Assembly (NCBI GenBank): GCA_035476815.1
Contig: DATILD010000042.1
Coordinates: forward strand, 124,001-188,000
Direction: 5' to 3'
Origin: Methylibium sp035476815
Lineage (GTDB): Bacteria > Pseudomonadota > Gammaproteobacteria > Burkholderiales > Burkholderiaceae_C
DNA length: 64,000 bases
Shown: positions 7,889 through 16,677 of the stretch, one piece after another
Layout: each line of letters opens with the position of its first letter
Numbering within the stretch: the first letter of the stretch is position 1
Notes under the pieces: model-generated
What the model saw: the letters and a program-made list of their open reading frames with translations, nothing else
What the model was told of the DNA's origin: nothing
Databases searched by the model: none
Translations under genes and position numbers: made by a program

Positions 7889-8851
7889 ATGCCGCTCGGT
7901 ACCCTGGACCGTACGCCGCCGCCCTTCTTCAAGCAGGGCATGTCGGCGCTGTCGAAGCTGGTGTTCTTCTCGGCGCTGGCCTTCTTCCTGATGGCGGCCG
8001 ACACCCGCTTCAAGCTGACCCAGCCGCTGCGCGCGGCGCTGGCCACCGCGCTGCACCCGGTGCAGCTGGCGCTGCTGGCGCCGCTCCAGGCGCTGCAGAC
8101 GGTGCAGGACTACTTCGGCGGCCTGGCAGGCGCGCGCGCGCGCGAGGCGGCGGCGCTGACGCAGTTGGCCGCGCAGTCCGAGCGCGCCGCGCGGGTGGAG
8201 CGGCTCACCACCGAGAACGAGCGCCTGCGCGGCCTGCTCGACCTGCGCAGCGCCTACACCGTGCGCAGCGTCGCCGCCGAGGTGCTGTACGAGGCCCCGG
8301 ACCCCTACACGCGCAAGATCGTCATCGACCGCGGCCAGACCCACGGCGTGGTGGCTGGCGCGCCGGTGGTCGACGCGGCCGGCGTGCTCGGCCAGGTGAC
8401 GCGCGCCTACCCGCTGGCCTCCGAGGTGACGCTGCTGACCGACAAGGACGCCGCGATCCCCGTGCTCAACACCCGCACCCAGACGCGCGCCGCCGCCTAC
8501 GGCGACCCGGCGGGCGTGCCGGCCGGCGCCGGCATGGAGCTGCGCTTCCTGGCCAGCAATGCCGACGTGGCGCCCGGCGACGTGATGCACACCTCGGGGG
8601 TCGACGGCGTCTACCCGCCGGGCCTGCCGGTGGCCACGGTGGTCGCGGTGGACCGCCAGACCGGCTCGACCTTCGCGAAGGTCACGCTGGCGCCGACGGC
8701 GCGGCCCGACACCGCGCGCCATGTGCTGGTGCTCGAGCCGCTGTACCTGCAGATGCCGCCGCGGCCGGTCGAGCCGGCCGCCAGCGGCCCGACGCGGCCG
8801 CGCCGCGCCGGCACCGGCCGGCCGACGCGGCCCCCGGGGGCCGCGCCATGA
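7889..8851 (+). CDS. mreC: Rod shape-determining protein MreC
   Basis: Bitopic membrane protein that links MreB filaments to PBP2 and RodA in the elongasome. 320 aa. N-terminal cytoplasmic tail, one membrane segment (about residues 20-37), a coiled coil (about 65-105), then the two beta-barrel domains with the typical YTRKIVIDRGQTHGV and GVDGVYPPGLPVATV segments. A Pro/Arg/Ala-rich tail (about 286-320) is low complexity. Its stop overlaps the mreD ATG (ATGA). Confidence 0.95.
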   Translation: MPLGTLDRTPPPFFKQGMSALSKLVFFSALAFFLMAADTRFKLTQPLRAALATALHPVQLALLAPLQALQTVQDYFGGLAGARAREAAALTQLAAQSERAARVERLTTENERLRGLLDLRSAYTVRSVAAEVLYEAPDPYTRKIVIDRGQTHGVVAGAPVVDAAGVLGQVTRAYPLASEVTLLTDKDAAIPVLNTRTQTRAAAYGDPAGVPAGAGMELRFLASNADVAPGDVMHTSGVDGVYPPGLPVATVVAVDRQTGSTFAKVTLAPTARPDTARHVLVLEPLYLQMPPRPVEPAASGPTRPRRAGTGRPTRPPGAAP

Positions 8852-9369
8852 TCATGCGGCCCGGCTCGGATCAGCTGCTGCTGCCGGTCAACCCGGTGTT
8901 CATGTGGGGCTCGCTGCTGCTGGCGCTGATGCTCAACCTGGTGCCGCTCGGTCGGGCGGCCGGCATGCCCGACTTCGTCGCGCTGGCGCTGGTGTTCTGG
9001 AACGTCAACCAGCCGCGCCGCGTCGGCGTCGGCGCCGCCTTCGCCTTCGGCCTGCTGATGGACGTGCACCAGGGCGCGCTGCTCGGTCAGCATGCGCTGG
9101 CCTACACGTTGCTGAGCTTCTTCGCGATCATGATGCACCGCCGGCTGCTGTGGTTCGGCGTGCCCTCGCAGGCGGTGCAGGTCCTGCCGCTGTTCGTCGC
9201 GGCGCACACGGTGTCGGCGCTGGTGCGGCTGGCCACCGGCGACGTCTTCCCCGGCTGGAACCTGCTGATCGCGCCGCTGGTCGAAGCGTTGCTGTGGGTG
9301 CCGGCCAGCTGGCTGCTGCTGGCGCCGCAGCGCCGCGCGCCGGACCGGGACGAGAATCGACCCCTGTGA
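8848..9369 (+). CDS. mreD: Rod shape-determining protein MreD
   Basis: Polytopic inner-membrane protein of the elongasome, 173 aa with about five hydrophobic segments. Typical MreD features: an early PVNPVFMWGSLLLAL segment, PDFVALALVFW, the AFGLLMDVHQGALLGQHAL stretch, and a hydrophobic C-terminus before a charged tail. Start ATG overlaps the mreC stop by 4 bp. mrdA follows after about 34 bp. Confidence 0.92.
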   Translation: MIMRPGSDQLLLPVNPVFMWGSLLLALMLNLVPLGRAAGMPDFVALALVFWNVNQPRRVGVGAAFAFGLLMDVHQGALLGQHALAYTLLSFFAIMMHRRLLWFGVPSQAVQVLPLFVAAHTVSALVRLATGDVFPGWNLLIAPLVEALLWVPASWLLLAPQRRAPDRDENRPL

Positions 9370-9403
9370 GCCTCGGCGCACCGACGGGACGAACGTGGCC
9401 GCG

Positions 9404-11482
9404 ATGACCGAACTGAAGGACCTGGACCGCGAGCTGGCGGACTTCCGGCTGCGCCTGCTCGCCGCGGCGCTGATGGTCCTGATCGGCTTCGGTCTGCTGG
9501 TCGCTCGCCTCGTGCACCTGCAGGTGCAGCGCTACGACGAGCTGTCGACCCGCGCCGAGAGCAACCGCATCGCGGTGCTGCCGGTGGTGCCCAACCGCGG
9601 CCTGATCCTCGACCGCAACGGTGTCGTGGTGGCGAGCAACTACTCGGCCTACACGCTCGAGATCACGCCCTCGCAGGTGGCCGACCTGGAGGCCACGATC
9701 GACGCGCTGGCCGAGGTGCTGCCGATCGAGACGCGCGACCGCAAGCGCTTCAGGCGCCTGCTGGAGGACTCCAAGAGCTTCGAGTCGGTGCCGATCCGCA
9801 CCAAGCTCAGCGACGAGGAGGTCGCGCGCTTCACCGCGCAGCGCTTCCGCTTCCCGGGCGTCGAGCTGAAGGCGCGGCTGTTCCGCAGCTACCCCTACGG
9901 CGAGGTCGGTAGCCACGTGCTGGGCTACATCGGCCGCATCAACACCGTCGAGAAGGCCGCGATCGACGAGACCGAGGACGCCGCCAACTACCAGGGCACC
10001 GACTACATCGGCAAGCTCGGCATCGAGCAGAAGTACGAGGACGAACTGCACGGCCTGACCGGCTTCGAGGAGGTCGAGACCAGCGCCGGCGGGCGCGCGG
10101 TGCGGCGGCTGCGCGCCGGCGCGCCGACCTCCGGCAACACGGTGCAGCTGTCGATCGACATCAAGCTGCAGGCGCTGGTCGAGGAGCTGTTCGGCGCGCG
10201 CCGCGGCGCGCTGGTCGCGATCGACCCGCGCAACGGCGAGGTGCTGGCCTTCGTCAGCAAGCCGACCTTCGACCCCAACCTGTTCGTCGACGGCATCGAT
10301 GGCGAGAGCTGGAAGGAGCTCAACGAGAGCCTCGACAAGCCGCTGCTGAACCGGGCGCTGCGCGGCACCTACCCGCCGGGCTCGACCTTCAAGCCCTTCA
10401 TGGCGATCGGCGCGCTCACCACCGGCAAGCGCACGCCGCAGCAGACCACCGTCGACAACGGCACCTTCCTGTTCGGCAACCACCGCTTCCGCAGCCACGG
10501 CGACCACGGGCTGGGCGTGGTCGACATGACGCGCTCGATCGTCAAGTCCAGCAACGTCTACTACTATCAGCTCGCCAACGACATGGGCGTGGACCTGATC
10601 CACGAGCAGCTCGAGCCCTTCGGCTTCGGCCGCAAGACCGGCATCGACCTGTTCGGCGAGGTCACCGGCGTGCTGCCGTCCACCGCGTGGAAGCGCCGGA
10701 CCTACAAGCGCCCCGAGCAGCAGAAGTGGTACGCCGGCGAGACCATCTCGCTGGGCATCGGCCAGGGCTACAACAACTTCACGATGCTGCAGATGGCCAC
10801 CGCGACCGCGACGCTGATCTCCGGCGGCCAGCGCTACGTGCCGCGGCTGGTGCGGCAGGTCGAGGACGCGACCACCGGCGCGCGCCGCCAGCTCTCGGCC
10901 GAGACGCTGCCGCCGCTGGGGCTCGAGCCCGGGCATGTGGAGGTCGTGAAGCAGGCGTTGCACGGCGTGACGCAGGAGGGCACGTCGACGCGGGTCTTCC
11001 TCGGCGCCGGCTATGCGAGCGGCGGCAAGACCGGCACCGCGCAGGCGGTCGGCATCCGCCAGAACGAGAAGTACAACAAGAACAGCCTCGAGGAATACCA
11101 GCGCGACCATTCGCTCTACATCGCCTTCGCGCCGCTCGAGCAGCCGCAGGTCGCGCTGGCGGTGGTCGTCGAGAACGCCGGCTTCGGTGCCGCCGCCGCC
11201 GCGCCGATCGCGCGGCGCGTGCTCGACTACGTGCTCGGCGGCCGCTACCCGAGCGCCGAGGACATCGTCGCCGTGCAGCAGGGCACGGCGATCGCGCCGA
11301 TCGGCAGCCCGCGTCTTGCCGCCGAGGTACCGCTGCGGCCGGTGATCCCGGGCGGCGTGGCGACCGCCACCGCGCCGGCGCCGCCGCCGGCCCCCGCGGC
11401 TTCGCAGCCGGTCGCGCCGGCGCCACCGCCGGCCTCGGCGCCGGCCGACGGCAAGCTCGCCCAGGCCGGGGGCACGCGATGA
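9404..11482 (+). CDS. mrdA: Penicillin-binding protein 2 (elongasome transpeptidase)
   Basis: Class B PBP that cross-links peptidoglycan during lateral elongation. 692 aa from this ATG; a GTG 9 bp upstream (9395) is a possible alternative start. One membrane segment (about 18-38), the PBP dimerisation domain, then the transpeptidase domain with nucleophile Ser327 in PGSTFKPF, SSN at 382-384 and KTGTA at 542-546. The last ~55 residues are a Pro/Ala-rich extension, probably disordered. The stop overlaps the rodA ATG. Confidence 0.96.
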   Translation: MTELKDLDRELADFRLRLLAAALMVLIGFGLLVARLVHLQVQRYDELSTRAESNRIAVLPVVPNRGLILDRNGVVVASNYSAYTLEITPSQVADLEATIDALAEVLPIETRDRKRFRRLLEDSKSFESVPIRTKLSDEEVARFTAQRFRFPGVELKARLFRSYPYGEVGSHVLGYIGRINTVEKAAIDETEDAANYQGTDYIGKLGIEQKYEDELHGLTGFEEVETSAGGRAVRRLRAGAPTSGNTVQLSIDIKLQALVEELFGARRGALVAIDPRNGEVLAFVSKPTFDPNLFVDGIDGESWKELNESLDKPLLNRALRGTYPPGSTFKPFMAIGALTTGKRTPQQTTVDNGTFLFGNHRFRSHGDHGLGVVDMTRSIVKSSNVYYYQLANDMGVDLIHEQLEPFGFGRKTGIDLFGEVTGVLPSTAWKRRTYKRPEQQKWYAGETISLGIGQGYNNFTMLQMATATATLISGGQRYVPRLVRQVEDATTGARRQLSAETLPPLGLEPGHVEVVKQALHGVTQEGTSTRVFLGAGYASGGKTGTAQAVGIRQNEKYNKNSLEEYQRDHSLYIAFAPLEQPQVALAVVVENAGFGAAAAAPIARRVLDYVLGGRYPSAEDIVAVQQGTAIAPIGSPRLAAEVPLRPVIPGGVATATAPAPPPAPAASQPVAPAPPPASAPADGKLAQAGGTR

Positions 11483-12636
11483 ACACGGTGTTCGACCAGC
11501 CGCCGCCGTGGCAGCGGGCGCTGCGCGTGTTCCGCGGCTTCGACGGACCGCTCGCGTTCGCGATCCTCGTGCTGGCCGCGTTCGGGCTGGTGACGATGTA
11601 CTCGGCCGGCTACGACCACGGCACGCGCTTCGCCGACCATGGCCGCAACATGCTGATCGCCGCCGGCGTGATGTTCCTGGTGGCGCAGCTGCCGCCGCAG
11701 CGGCTGGCGCAGCTCGCGGTGCCGCTGTACGTGGTCGGCGTGGCGCTGCTGCTCGGCGTCGAGTTCCTCGGCGTCACCAAGAAGGGGGCGACGCGCTGGC
11801 TGGACCTGCAGGTCACGGTGATCCAGCCCAGCGAGCTGCTGAAGATCGCCACGCCGCTGATGCTGGCCTGGTGGTTCCAGCGCCGCGAGGGGCGGCTGCG
11901 GGCGCCGGACTTCGTGGTCGCCTTCGTGCTGCTGGCGGTGCCGGTGGCGCTGATCGTCAAGCAGCCCGACCTGGGCACCGCGGTCCTGGTGCTGATGGCC
12001 GGCTTGTACGTGATGTTCTTCGCCGGGCTGAGCTGGAAGCTGATCCTGCCGGTGGCGGGCGCGGGCGCGGTCGGCGTGGCGCTGCTGGTGGGCTTCCAGG
12101 ACGCGCTGTGCGCGCCCGGCGTCGACTGGCGCGTGCTGCACGACTACCAGCGGCAGCGCGTGTGCACGCTGCTCGACCCGGCGAAAGACCCGCTCGGCAA
12201 GGGCTTCCACATCCTGCAGGGGATGATCGCGATCGGCTCCGGCGGCATCGGCGGCAAGGGTTTCATGAACGGCACCCAGACCCACCTGGAGTTCATTCCC
12301 GAGCGCACCACCGACTTCATCTTCGCCGCCTTCTCGGAGGAGTTCGGCCTGCTCGGCTGCCTGGCGCTGCTGGTCGGCTTCACCTTCCTGATCTTCCGCG
12401 GCCTGATGATCGCGAGCGAGGCGCCGACGCTGTTCGCGCGGCTCATGGCCGGTGCGGTGACGCTGTCCTTCTTCACCTACGCGATGGTCAACATGGGCAT
12501 GGTCAGCGGGATCCTGCCGGTGGTCGGCATCCCGCTGCCCTTCGTCAGCTACGGCGGTACCGCGATGGTCACGCTGGGCCTCGGCCTCGGGATCCTGATG
12601 TCGGTGGCGCGCAGCAAGCGGCTGATGCAGAGCTAG
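11479..12636 (+). CDS. rodA: Peptidoglycan glycosyltransferase RodA (SEDS family)
   Basis: Polymerises lipid II glycan chains with PBP2 during rod elongation. 385 aa with about ten membrane segments. SEDS signatures: VTMYSAGYD, the catalytic-Asp region RWLDL followed by IQPSELLKIA, KQPDLGTAVLVL, HLEFIPERTTDFIFA, EEFGLLG, and GIPLPFVSYGGTAMV near the end. Start overlaps mrdA by 4 bp. It closes the operon and runs convergently towards the patatin gene 24 bp away. Confidence 0.97.
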   Translation: MNTVFDQPPPWQRALRVFRGFDGPLAFAILVLAAFGLVTMYSAGYDHGTRFADHGRNMLIAAGVMFLVAQLPPQRLAQLAVPLYVVGVALLLGVEFLGVTKKGATRWLDLQVTVIQPSELLKIATPLMLAWWFQRREGRLRAPDFVVAFVLLAVPVALIVKQPDLGTAVLVLMAGLYVMFFAGLSWKLILPVAGAGAVGVALLVGFQDALCAPGVDWRVLHDYQRQRVCTLLDPAKDPLGKGFHILQGMIAIGSGGIGGKGFMNGTQTHLEFIPERTTDFIFAAFSEEFGLLGCLALLVGFTFLIFRGLMIASEAPTLFARLMAGAVTLSFFTYAMVNMGMVSGILPVVGIPLPFVSYGGTAMVTLGLGLGILMSVARSKRLMQS

Positions 12637-12660
12637 GCCGGTTGACGCTGTCGGAGGGCC

Positions 12661-13818
12661 CTAGCCCGACGGCGGGCGCCGCAACATCTTCGACCACATC
12701 CGTCGCAGCCGGCCGCGTGGCGGCACCGGTTCGTGCTTCGGCCGTGCCGGGCGCCGGCCCAGCCCGCCGCCGGGCCTGGCCAGGAAGCTGCCCTCGACGT
12801 CGAGCGTGGCGCGCACGCCGATGTCCTCGCGGTGCGCGGCCAGCCAGCCATCGGCCGCGCGCCGGCCGAGCTGGAACAGGCCGTCGAGGAAGGCCGCGTC
12901 GGTGTTGAGCTTGCTGCTGGCGTTGAAGGGCGCCAGCCCCTCGTCGTCGGCGATCATGTGCAGCCGCAGGTCCTTGTAGCGGCCGGGGTCGAGCCGGCCC
13001 TCGCGCACCAGCCGCGACACGAAGGCGATCGCGCGCAGCTCGGCCACCAGGCTGGCGTTGAAGGTCACCTCGGAGAGCCGGTCCATGATCTCGACGCTGC
13101 GCGTCGGCGTGCCCTCGCGCCGCAGCGGATTGATCTTCACCAGTAGGATGTCGAGCACCTCGCTGTGGTAGATCAGCGGGTAGATCGCCGGGTTGCCGGT
13201 GTAGCCGCCGTCCCAGTAGGGCTCGCCGTCGATCTCGACCGCCTGGAACAGGAAGGGCAGGCAGGCCGAGGCGAGCAGTGCGTCGATCGACAGCTCGTCG
13301 CCGGTGAACACGCGCGCCTGGCCGGTGTGCACGCTGGTGGCGGTGATGAACAGCGGGATGCTGCAGCTGCGCAGCGCCGCCTCGTCGACATGGCGGCGCG
13401 CGATGTCGCGCAGCGGATTCAGGTTGAGCGGGTTGAACTCGTAGGGACTGAAGGTGCGGAAGAAGCTGTTGAGCCACTGGTAGGCCGGCTGCTTGTCGAA
13501 GTTGTAGCCGGCGCCGGCGGCGCCGGCCTGCGACAGCGAGAACGGCGAGAAGGTCTGACCGCTGCTGCTCACGTCGCGCCAGAACGCCGCCAGCGCGGCG
13601 CGCGCGCCCTCGCGCCCGCCCTGCCGGTGGCCGGTGGCCAGCACCGCGGCATTGAGCGCGCCGGCGCTGGTGCCGGAGATCGCCCCGATGTCGATGCCGT
13701 CGTCCTCCAGCAAGCGGTCGAGCGTGCCCCAGGTGAAGGCACCGTGCGAGCCGCCGCCCTGCAGGGCGAGGTCGATACGGCGCGGCACGGTGGCCGGCGC
13801 GGGACGGGCAAGAAGCAT
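12661..13818 (-). CDS. Patatin-like phospholipase (RssA-like)
   Basis: Predicted serine lipid acyl hydrolase, 385 aa. Patatin features: oxyanion loop GGGSHGAF (21-28), nucleophile elbow GTSAG with Ser51, and catalytic Asp203 in DGGYTGNP, giving the Ser-Asp dyad. No signal peptide; probably cytoplasmic or peripheral on the inner membrane. The C-terminal ~40 residues are basic and Pro-rich. This subgroup is common in Burkholderiales, with unproven substrates. Convergent with rodA. Confidence 0.88.
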   Translation of the reverse strand: MLLARPAPATVPRRIDLALQGGGSHGAFTWGTLDRLLEDDGIDIGAISGTSAGALNAAVLATGHRQGGREGARAALAAFWRDVSSSGQTFSPFSLSQAGAAGAGYNFDKQPAYQWLNSFFRTFSPYEFNPLNLNPLRDIARRHVDEAALRSCSIPLFITATSVHTGQARVFTGDELSIDALLASACLPFLFQAVEIDGEPYWDGGYTGNPAIYPLIYHSEVLDILLVKINPLRREGTPTRSVEIMDRLSEVTFNASLVAELRAIAFVSRLVREGRLDPGRYKDLRLHMIADDEGLAPFNASSKLNTDAAFLDGLFQLGRRAADGWLAAHREDIGVRATLDVEGSFLARPGGGLGRRPARPKHEPVPPRGRLRRMWSKMLRRPPSG

Positions 13819-13874
13819 CAGGGCTCCCGGATACGGGTTTACCCCAGTCTACGCGAGGACGGTGACGCGCGCGC

Positions 13875-14768
13875 TCAGCGCAGCCGCTGGATCAGGCTCG
13901 AGGTGTCGAGGCGGTTGCCGCCCGCGGCCTGCACGTCGGCATAGAACTGGTCCACCAGCGCGGTGACCGGCAGGCGCGCGCCGTTGCGCTGCGCCTCGGC
14001 GAGGCACAGGCCGAGGTCCTTGCGCATCCAGTCGACCGCGAAGCCGAAGTCGAATTGGCCGTCGATCATCGTCGGGCCGCGGTTGTCCATCTGCCAGCTC
14101 TGCGCCGCGCCCTTGCCGATCACGCCGAGCACCGCCTTCATGTCCAGCCCGGCCTTCTGGCCGAAGGCGATGGCCTCCGCCAGGCCCTGCACCAGTCCGG
14201 CGATCGCGATCTGGTTGACCATCTTGGCGAGCTGGCCCGCACCGGCCGGGCCAAGCAGCGTGACGGCCTTCGAGAACGCCATCGCGACCGGCTGGATGCG
14301 CTCGAAGGCCGCGGCATCGCCGCCGCACATCACCGTCAGCAGGCCGTTGATCGCGCCGAGGTTGCCGCCCGACACCGGGGCGTCGATGAAGAACAGGCCG
14401 CGTTCGCGCGCCGCGGCGTCGAGCTCGCGCGCGATGTCGGCCGACGCGGTGGTGTGGTCGACGAACACCGCGCCCGGCTTCATCGCCTGGAAGGCGCCGT
14501 CGGCGCCCAGGGTGACGGCGCGCAGGTCGGCGTCGTTGCCGACGCAGGCGAACACGATGTCGGCGCCGGCGGCGGCGGCCTGGGGCGTCGGCGCCGCGCT
14601 GCCGCCATGCTCCTGCACCCAGGCCTGGGCCTTGGCACCGGTGCGGTTGTAGACGGTGACGCGGTGGCCGGCGCCCGCCAGGTGGCCGGCCATCGGGTGG
14701 CCCATCACGCCCAGGCCGAGGAAGGCGACGGGCTGCGGGGCGATCGGTGCGTAGGTCTTGGTGCTCAT
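13875..14768 (-). CDS. NAD(P)-dependent beta-hydroxyacid dehydrogenase
   Basis: Oxidoreductase of the 3-hydroxyisobutyrate dehydrogenase / tartronate semialdehyde reductase / GLYR1-type family. 297 aa. Rossmann motif GLGVMGHPMAG (18-28), substrate motif APVSGGNLGA, and the catalytic-lysine helix GAGQLAKMVNQ; C-terminal all-helical domain. Start ATG at 14768, after GGAGAG. The specificity (3-hydroxyisobutyrate, 2-hydroxy-3-oxopropionate or succinic semialdehyde) cannot be set from sequence alone. It lies downstream of the pilU terminator, so it is probably a separate transcript. Confidence 0.85.
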   Translation of the reverse strand: MSTKTYAPIAPQPVAFLGLGVMGHPMAGHLAGAGHRVTVYNRTGAKAQAWVQEHGGSAAPTPQAAAAGADIVFACVGNDADLRAVTLGADGAFQAMKPGAVFVDHTTASADIARELDAAARERGLFFIDAPVSGGNLGAINGLLTVMCGGDAAAFERIQPVAMAFSKAVTLLGPAGAGQLAKMVNQIAIAGLVQGLAEAIAFGQKAGLDMKAVLGVIGKGAAQSWQMDNRGPTMIDGQFDFGFAVDWMRKDLGLCLAEAQRNGARLPVTALVDQFYADVQAAGGNRLDTSSLIQRLR

Positions 14769-14785
14769 CGGCGCTCTCCGGCAAT

Positions 14786-14812
14786 GAAAACGGCCTCGCG
14801 ACGAGGCCGTCA
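14786..14812 (-). terminator. Rho-independent terminator after pilU
   Basis: Perfect 9-bp stem (14790-14798 with 14802-14810, loop of 3). On the minus strand it is followed by TTTTC. It ends the pilT-pilU side transcript just before the dehydrogenase start. Confidence 0.8.
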
Positions 14813-14830
14813 GAACCGCCGAATGATCGC

Positions 14831-15967
14831 CTAAACGATGCTCATGTGCTCGGTGCCGGCGGTCAGGTCCGCGTTGCGCGCCCGGTTGCTGTTGAGCTTG
14901 ATCTGCAGCCGCAGGTCGTTGACCGAGTCGGCATTGCGCAGCGCGTCCTCGTAGGTGATCTGCTGGCCCTCGTAGAGGTCGAACAGGCTCTGGTCGAAGG
15001 TCTGCATGCCGAGCTCGCGCGAGCGCTTCATGATCTCCTTGATCTCGCCGACCTCGCCCTTGAAGATCAGGTCCGAGATCAGCGGCGAGTTGATCAGGAT
15101 CTCGATCGCGGCGACCCGGCCCTTGCCCTCCTGGCGCGGCAGCAGGCGCTGCGACACCAGCGACTTCAGGTTCAGCGACAGGTCCATCAGCAGCTGCGGC
15201 CGGCGCTCCTCGGGGAAGAAGTTGATGATGCGGTCGAGCGCCTGGTTGGCGCTGTTGGCGTGCAGCGTGGCCAGGCACAGATGGCCGGTCTCGGCGAAGG
15301 CGACCGCGTGCTCCATGGTCTCGCGGTCGCGGATCTCGCCCATCAGGATCACGTCCGGCGCCTGGCGCAGCGTGTTCTTCAGCGCGATGCCCCAGTCGTC
15401 GGTGTCGATGCCGACCTCGCGCTGCGTGACGATGCAGTTCTTGTGCGGGTGGACGAACTCGACCGGATCCTCGACCGTGATGATGTGGCCGTAGGTGTTC
15501 TCGTTGCGGAAGTCCACCATCGCCGCCAGCGAGGTGCTCTTGCCCGAGCCGGTCGCGCCGACGAAGATCGTCAGGCCGCGCTTGGTGAGCGAGATGTCCT
15601 TGAGGATCTGCGGCAGCCCGAGGCCGTCGATGGTCGGCAGCGTGGCGGGAATGGTCCGCATCACCAGGCCGACATGGCCCTGCTGCATGAAGGCGTTGAC
15701 GCGGAAGCGCCCGATGCCGGTCGGCGCGATCGCGAAGTTGCATTCCTTGGTGCGCTCGAACTCGGCCGCCTGCTTGTCGTTCATGATCGCGCGCGCCAGC
15801 ACCAGCGTGTGCTGCGGCGTCAGCGGTTGCGGCGACACCTTGGTGATGCGGCCGTCGACCTTGACCGCCGGCGGGAAGTCCGCGGTCAGGAACAGGTCCG
15901 AGCCGTTGCGGGTGACCAGCAGTTTCAGCAGGTCGTTGATGAATTTCGAGGCCTGATCGCGCTCCAT
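14831..15967 (-). CDS. pilU: Type IV pilus retraction ATPase PilU
   Basis: PilT-dependent accessory retraction ATPase of type IV pili. 378 aa, with an N-terminal PAS-like domain and a C-terminal RecA-like ATPase. Walker A GATGSGKST at 137-145, Asp box near ITVEDPVEF, Walker B MGEIRDRETMEHA, and His box HANSANQALDRI. It is the longer of the two paralogues here and has the PilU-type C-terminal extension. Upstream on the same strand are a cyclic-nucleotide-domain gene and pilT. Confidence 0.94.
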   Translation of the reverse strand: MERDQASKFINDLLKLLVTRNGSDLFLTADFPPAVKVDGRITKVSPQPLTPQHTLVLARAIMNDKQAAEFERTKECNFAIAPTGIGRFRVNAFMQQGHVGLVMRTIPATLPTIDGLGLPQILKDISLTKRGLTIFVGATGSGKSTSLAAMVDFRNENTYGHIITVEDPVEFVHPHKNCIVTQREVGIDTDDWGIALKNTLRQAPDVILMGEIRDRETMEHAVAFAETGHLCLATLHANSANQALDRIINFFPEERRPQLLMDLSLNLKSLVSQRLLPRQEGKGRVAAIEILINSPLISDLIFKGEVGEIKEIMKRSRELGMQTFDQSLFDLYEGQQITYEDALRNADSVNDLRLQIKLNSNRARNADLTAGTEHMSIV

Positions 15968-15998
15968 GACGGAACTCCCTTCGCGTGGGGCGGGGCGG

Positions 15999-16649
15999 CT
16001 AGCTGCCGGCCAGCAAGGCTGACAGTCTGGCGCTGACCTGGCGCAACCGCAAGGACAAACGTCGCGCCAAGGTCGATAACAGTGCCACGGCGAGGCGTGG
16101 CTCCGCGTGCATCATCTCGTCGAGCGCCGGCGCTTCGAGCACGGCCAGGATGCAGGGCTTGAGCGTCGCGCAGGTCGAGAAGCGTCCGCCGGCGTCGAGC
16201 AGGGCCATCTCGCCGAGCACGTCGCCCTTGAGCACCTCGGCCAGCCGCGCGCGGCCGCCCCAGGGCTGGATGCGCTCGACCGCCAGCGTGCCGTCGAGCA
16301 CCCACAGCAGGTAGGCGCCGCGCTCGTCCTGGCGGATCACGTCCTGCGCCGCCGGCACCGACACGAACACGAAGCGCGTCGCGAGGTGGTCGATCTCGTC
16401 GGCCGTCAGCTCGAGCGCATGGTGGTCGGCGCTCCAGACGGCGTGGAACAGCGCCGTGCCGCGCGCCGGGTCGACCGGTTGCGCGCCGATCGCGGCCGCG
16501 CGGTCGGCCCAGGCGATCGCGACGCCGTCGTCGTCGCGGTCCTCGAAGCAGGTGGTGAAGAAGGCGGCGTCCTCGTCGCCGCCCGGTGCCGGCCGCGAGG
16601 CCGGGCTGCGCGAGGCGGCGCCGGCGAGCCGGCTGAGGAGCTTCTTCAC
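15999..16649 (-). CDS. Cyclic nucleotide-binding-domain protein between pilT and pilU
   Basis: 216 aa with one cNMP-type beta-roll (about 80-190) and no DNA-binding helix-turn-helix, so it is not a Crp-type regulator. The phosphate-cassette region reads GDVLGEMALLDAGGRFST, with Arg156 where the phosphate-binding Arg is expected. Residues 1-65 are poorly conserved. The C-terminal helix is Arg/Leu-rich. Its position, 28 bp after pilT and 31 bp before pilU, suggests it couples a nucleotide signal (cAMP or possibly c-di-GMP) to pilus retraction. The ligand is unknown. Confidence 0.8.
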   Translation of the reverse strand: MKKLLSRLAGAASRSPASRPAPGGDEDAAFFTTCFEDRDDDGVAIAWADRAAAIGAQPVDPARGTALFHAVWSADHHALELTADEIDHLATRFVFVSVPAAQDVIRQDERGAYLLWVLDGTLAVERIQPWGGRARLAEVLKGDVLGEMALLDAGGRFSTCATLKPCILAVLEAPALDEMMHAEPRLAVALLSTLARRLSLRLRQVSARLSALLAGS

Positions 16650-16677
16650 GACGAGGCGCTGGTGGAGCCCGGGCGGC

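Noticed and set aside
10369..11482. Pro/Ala-rich C-terminus of PBP2 as another repeat insertion
   Set aside because: No palindromes in its DNA; such tails are common in these proteins.
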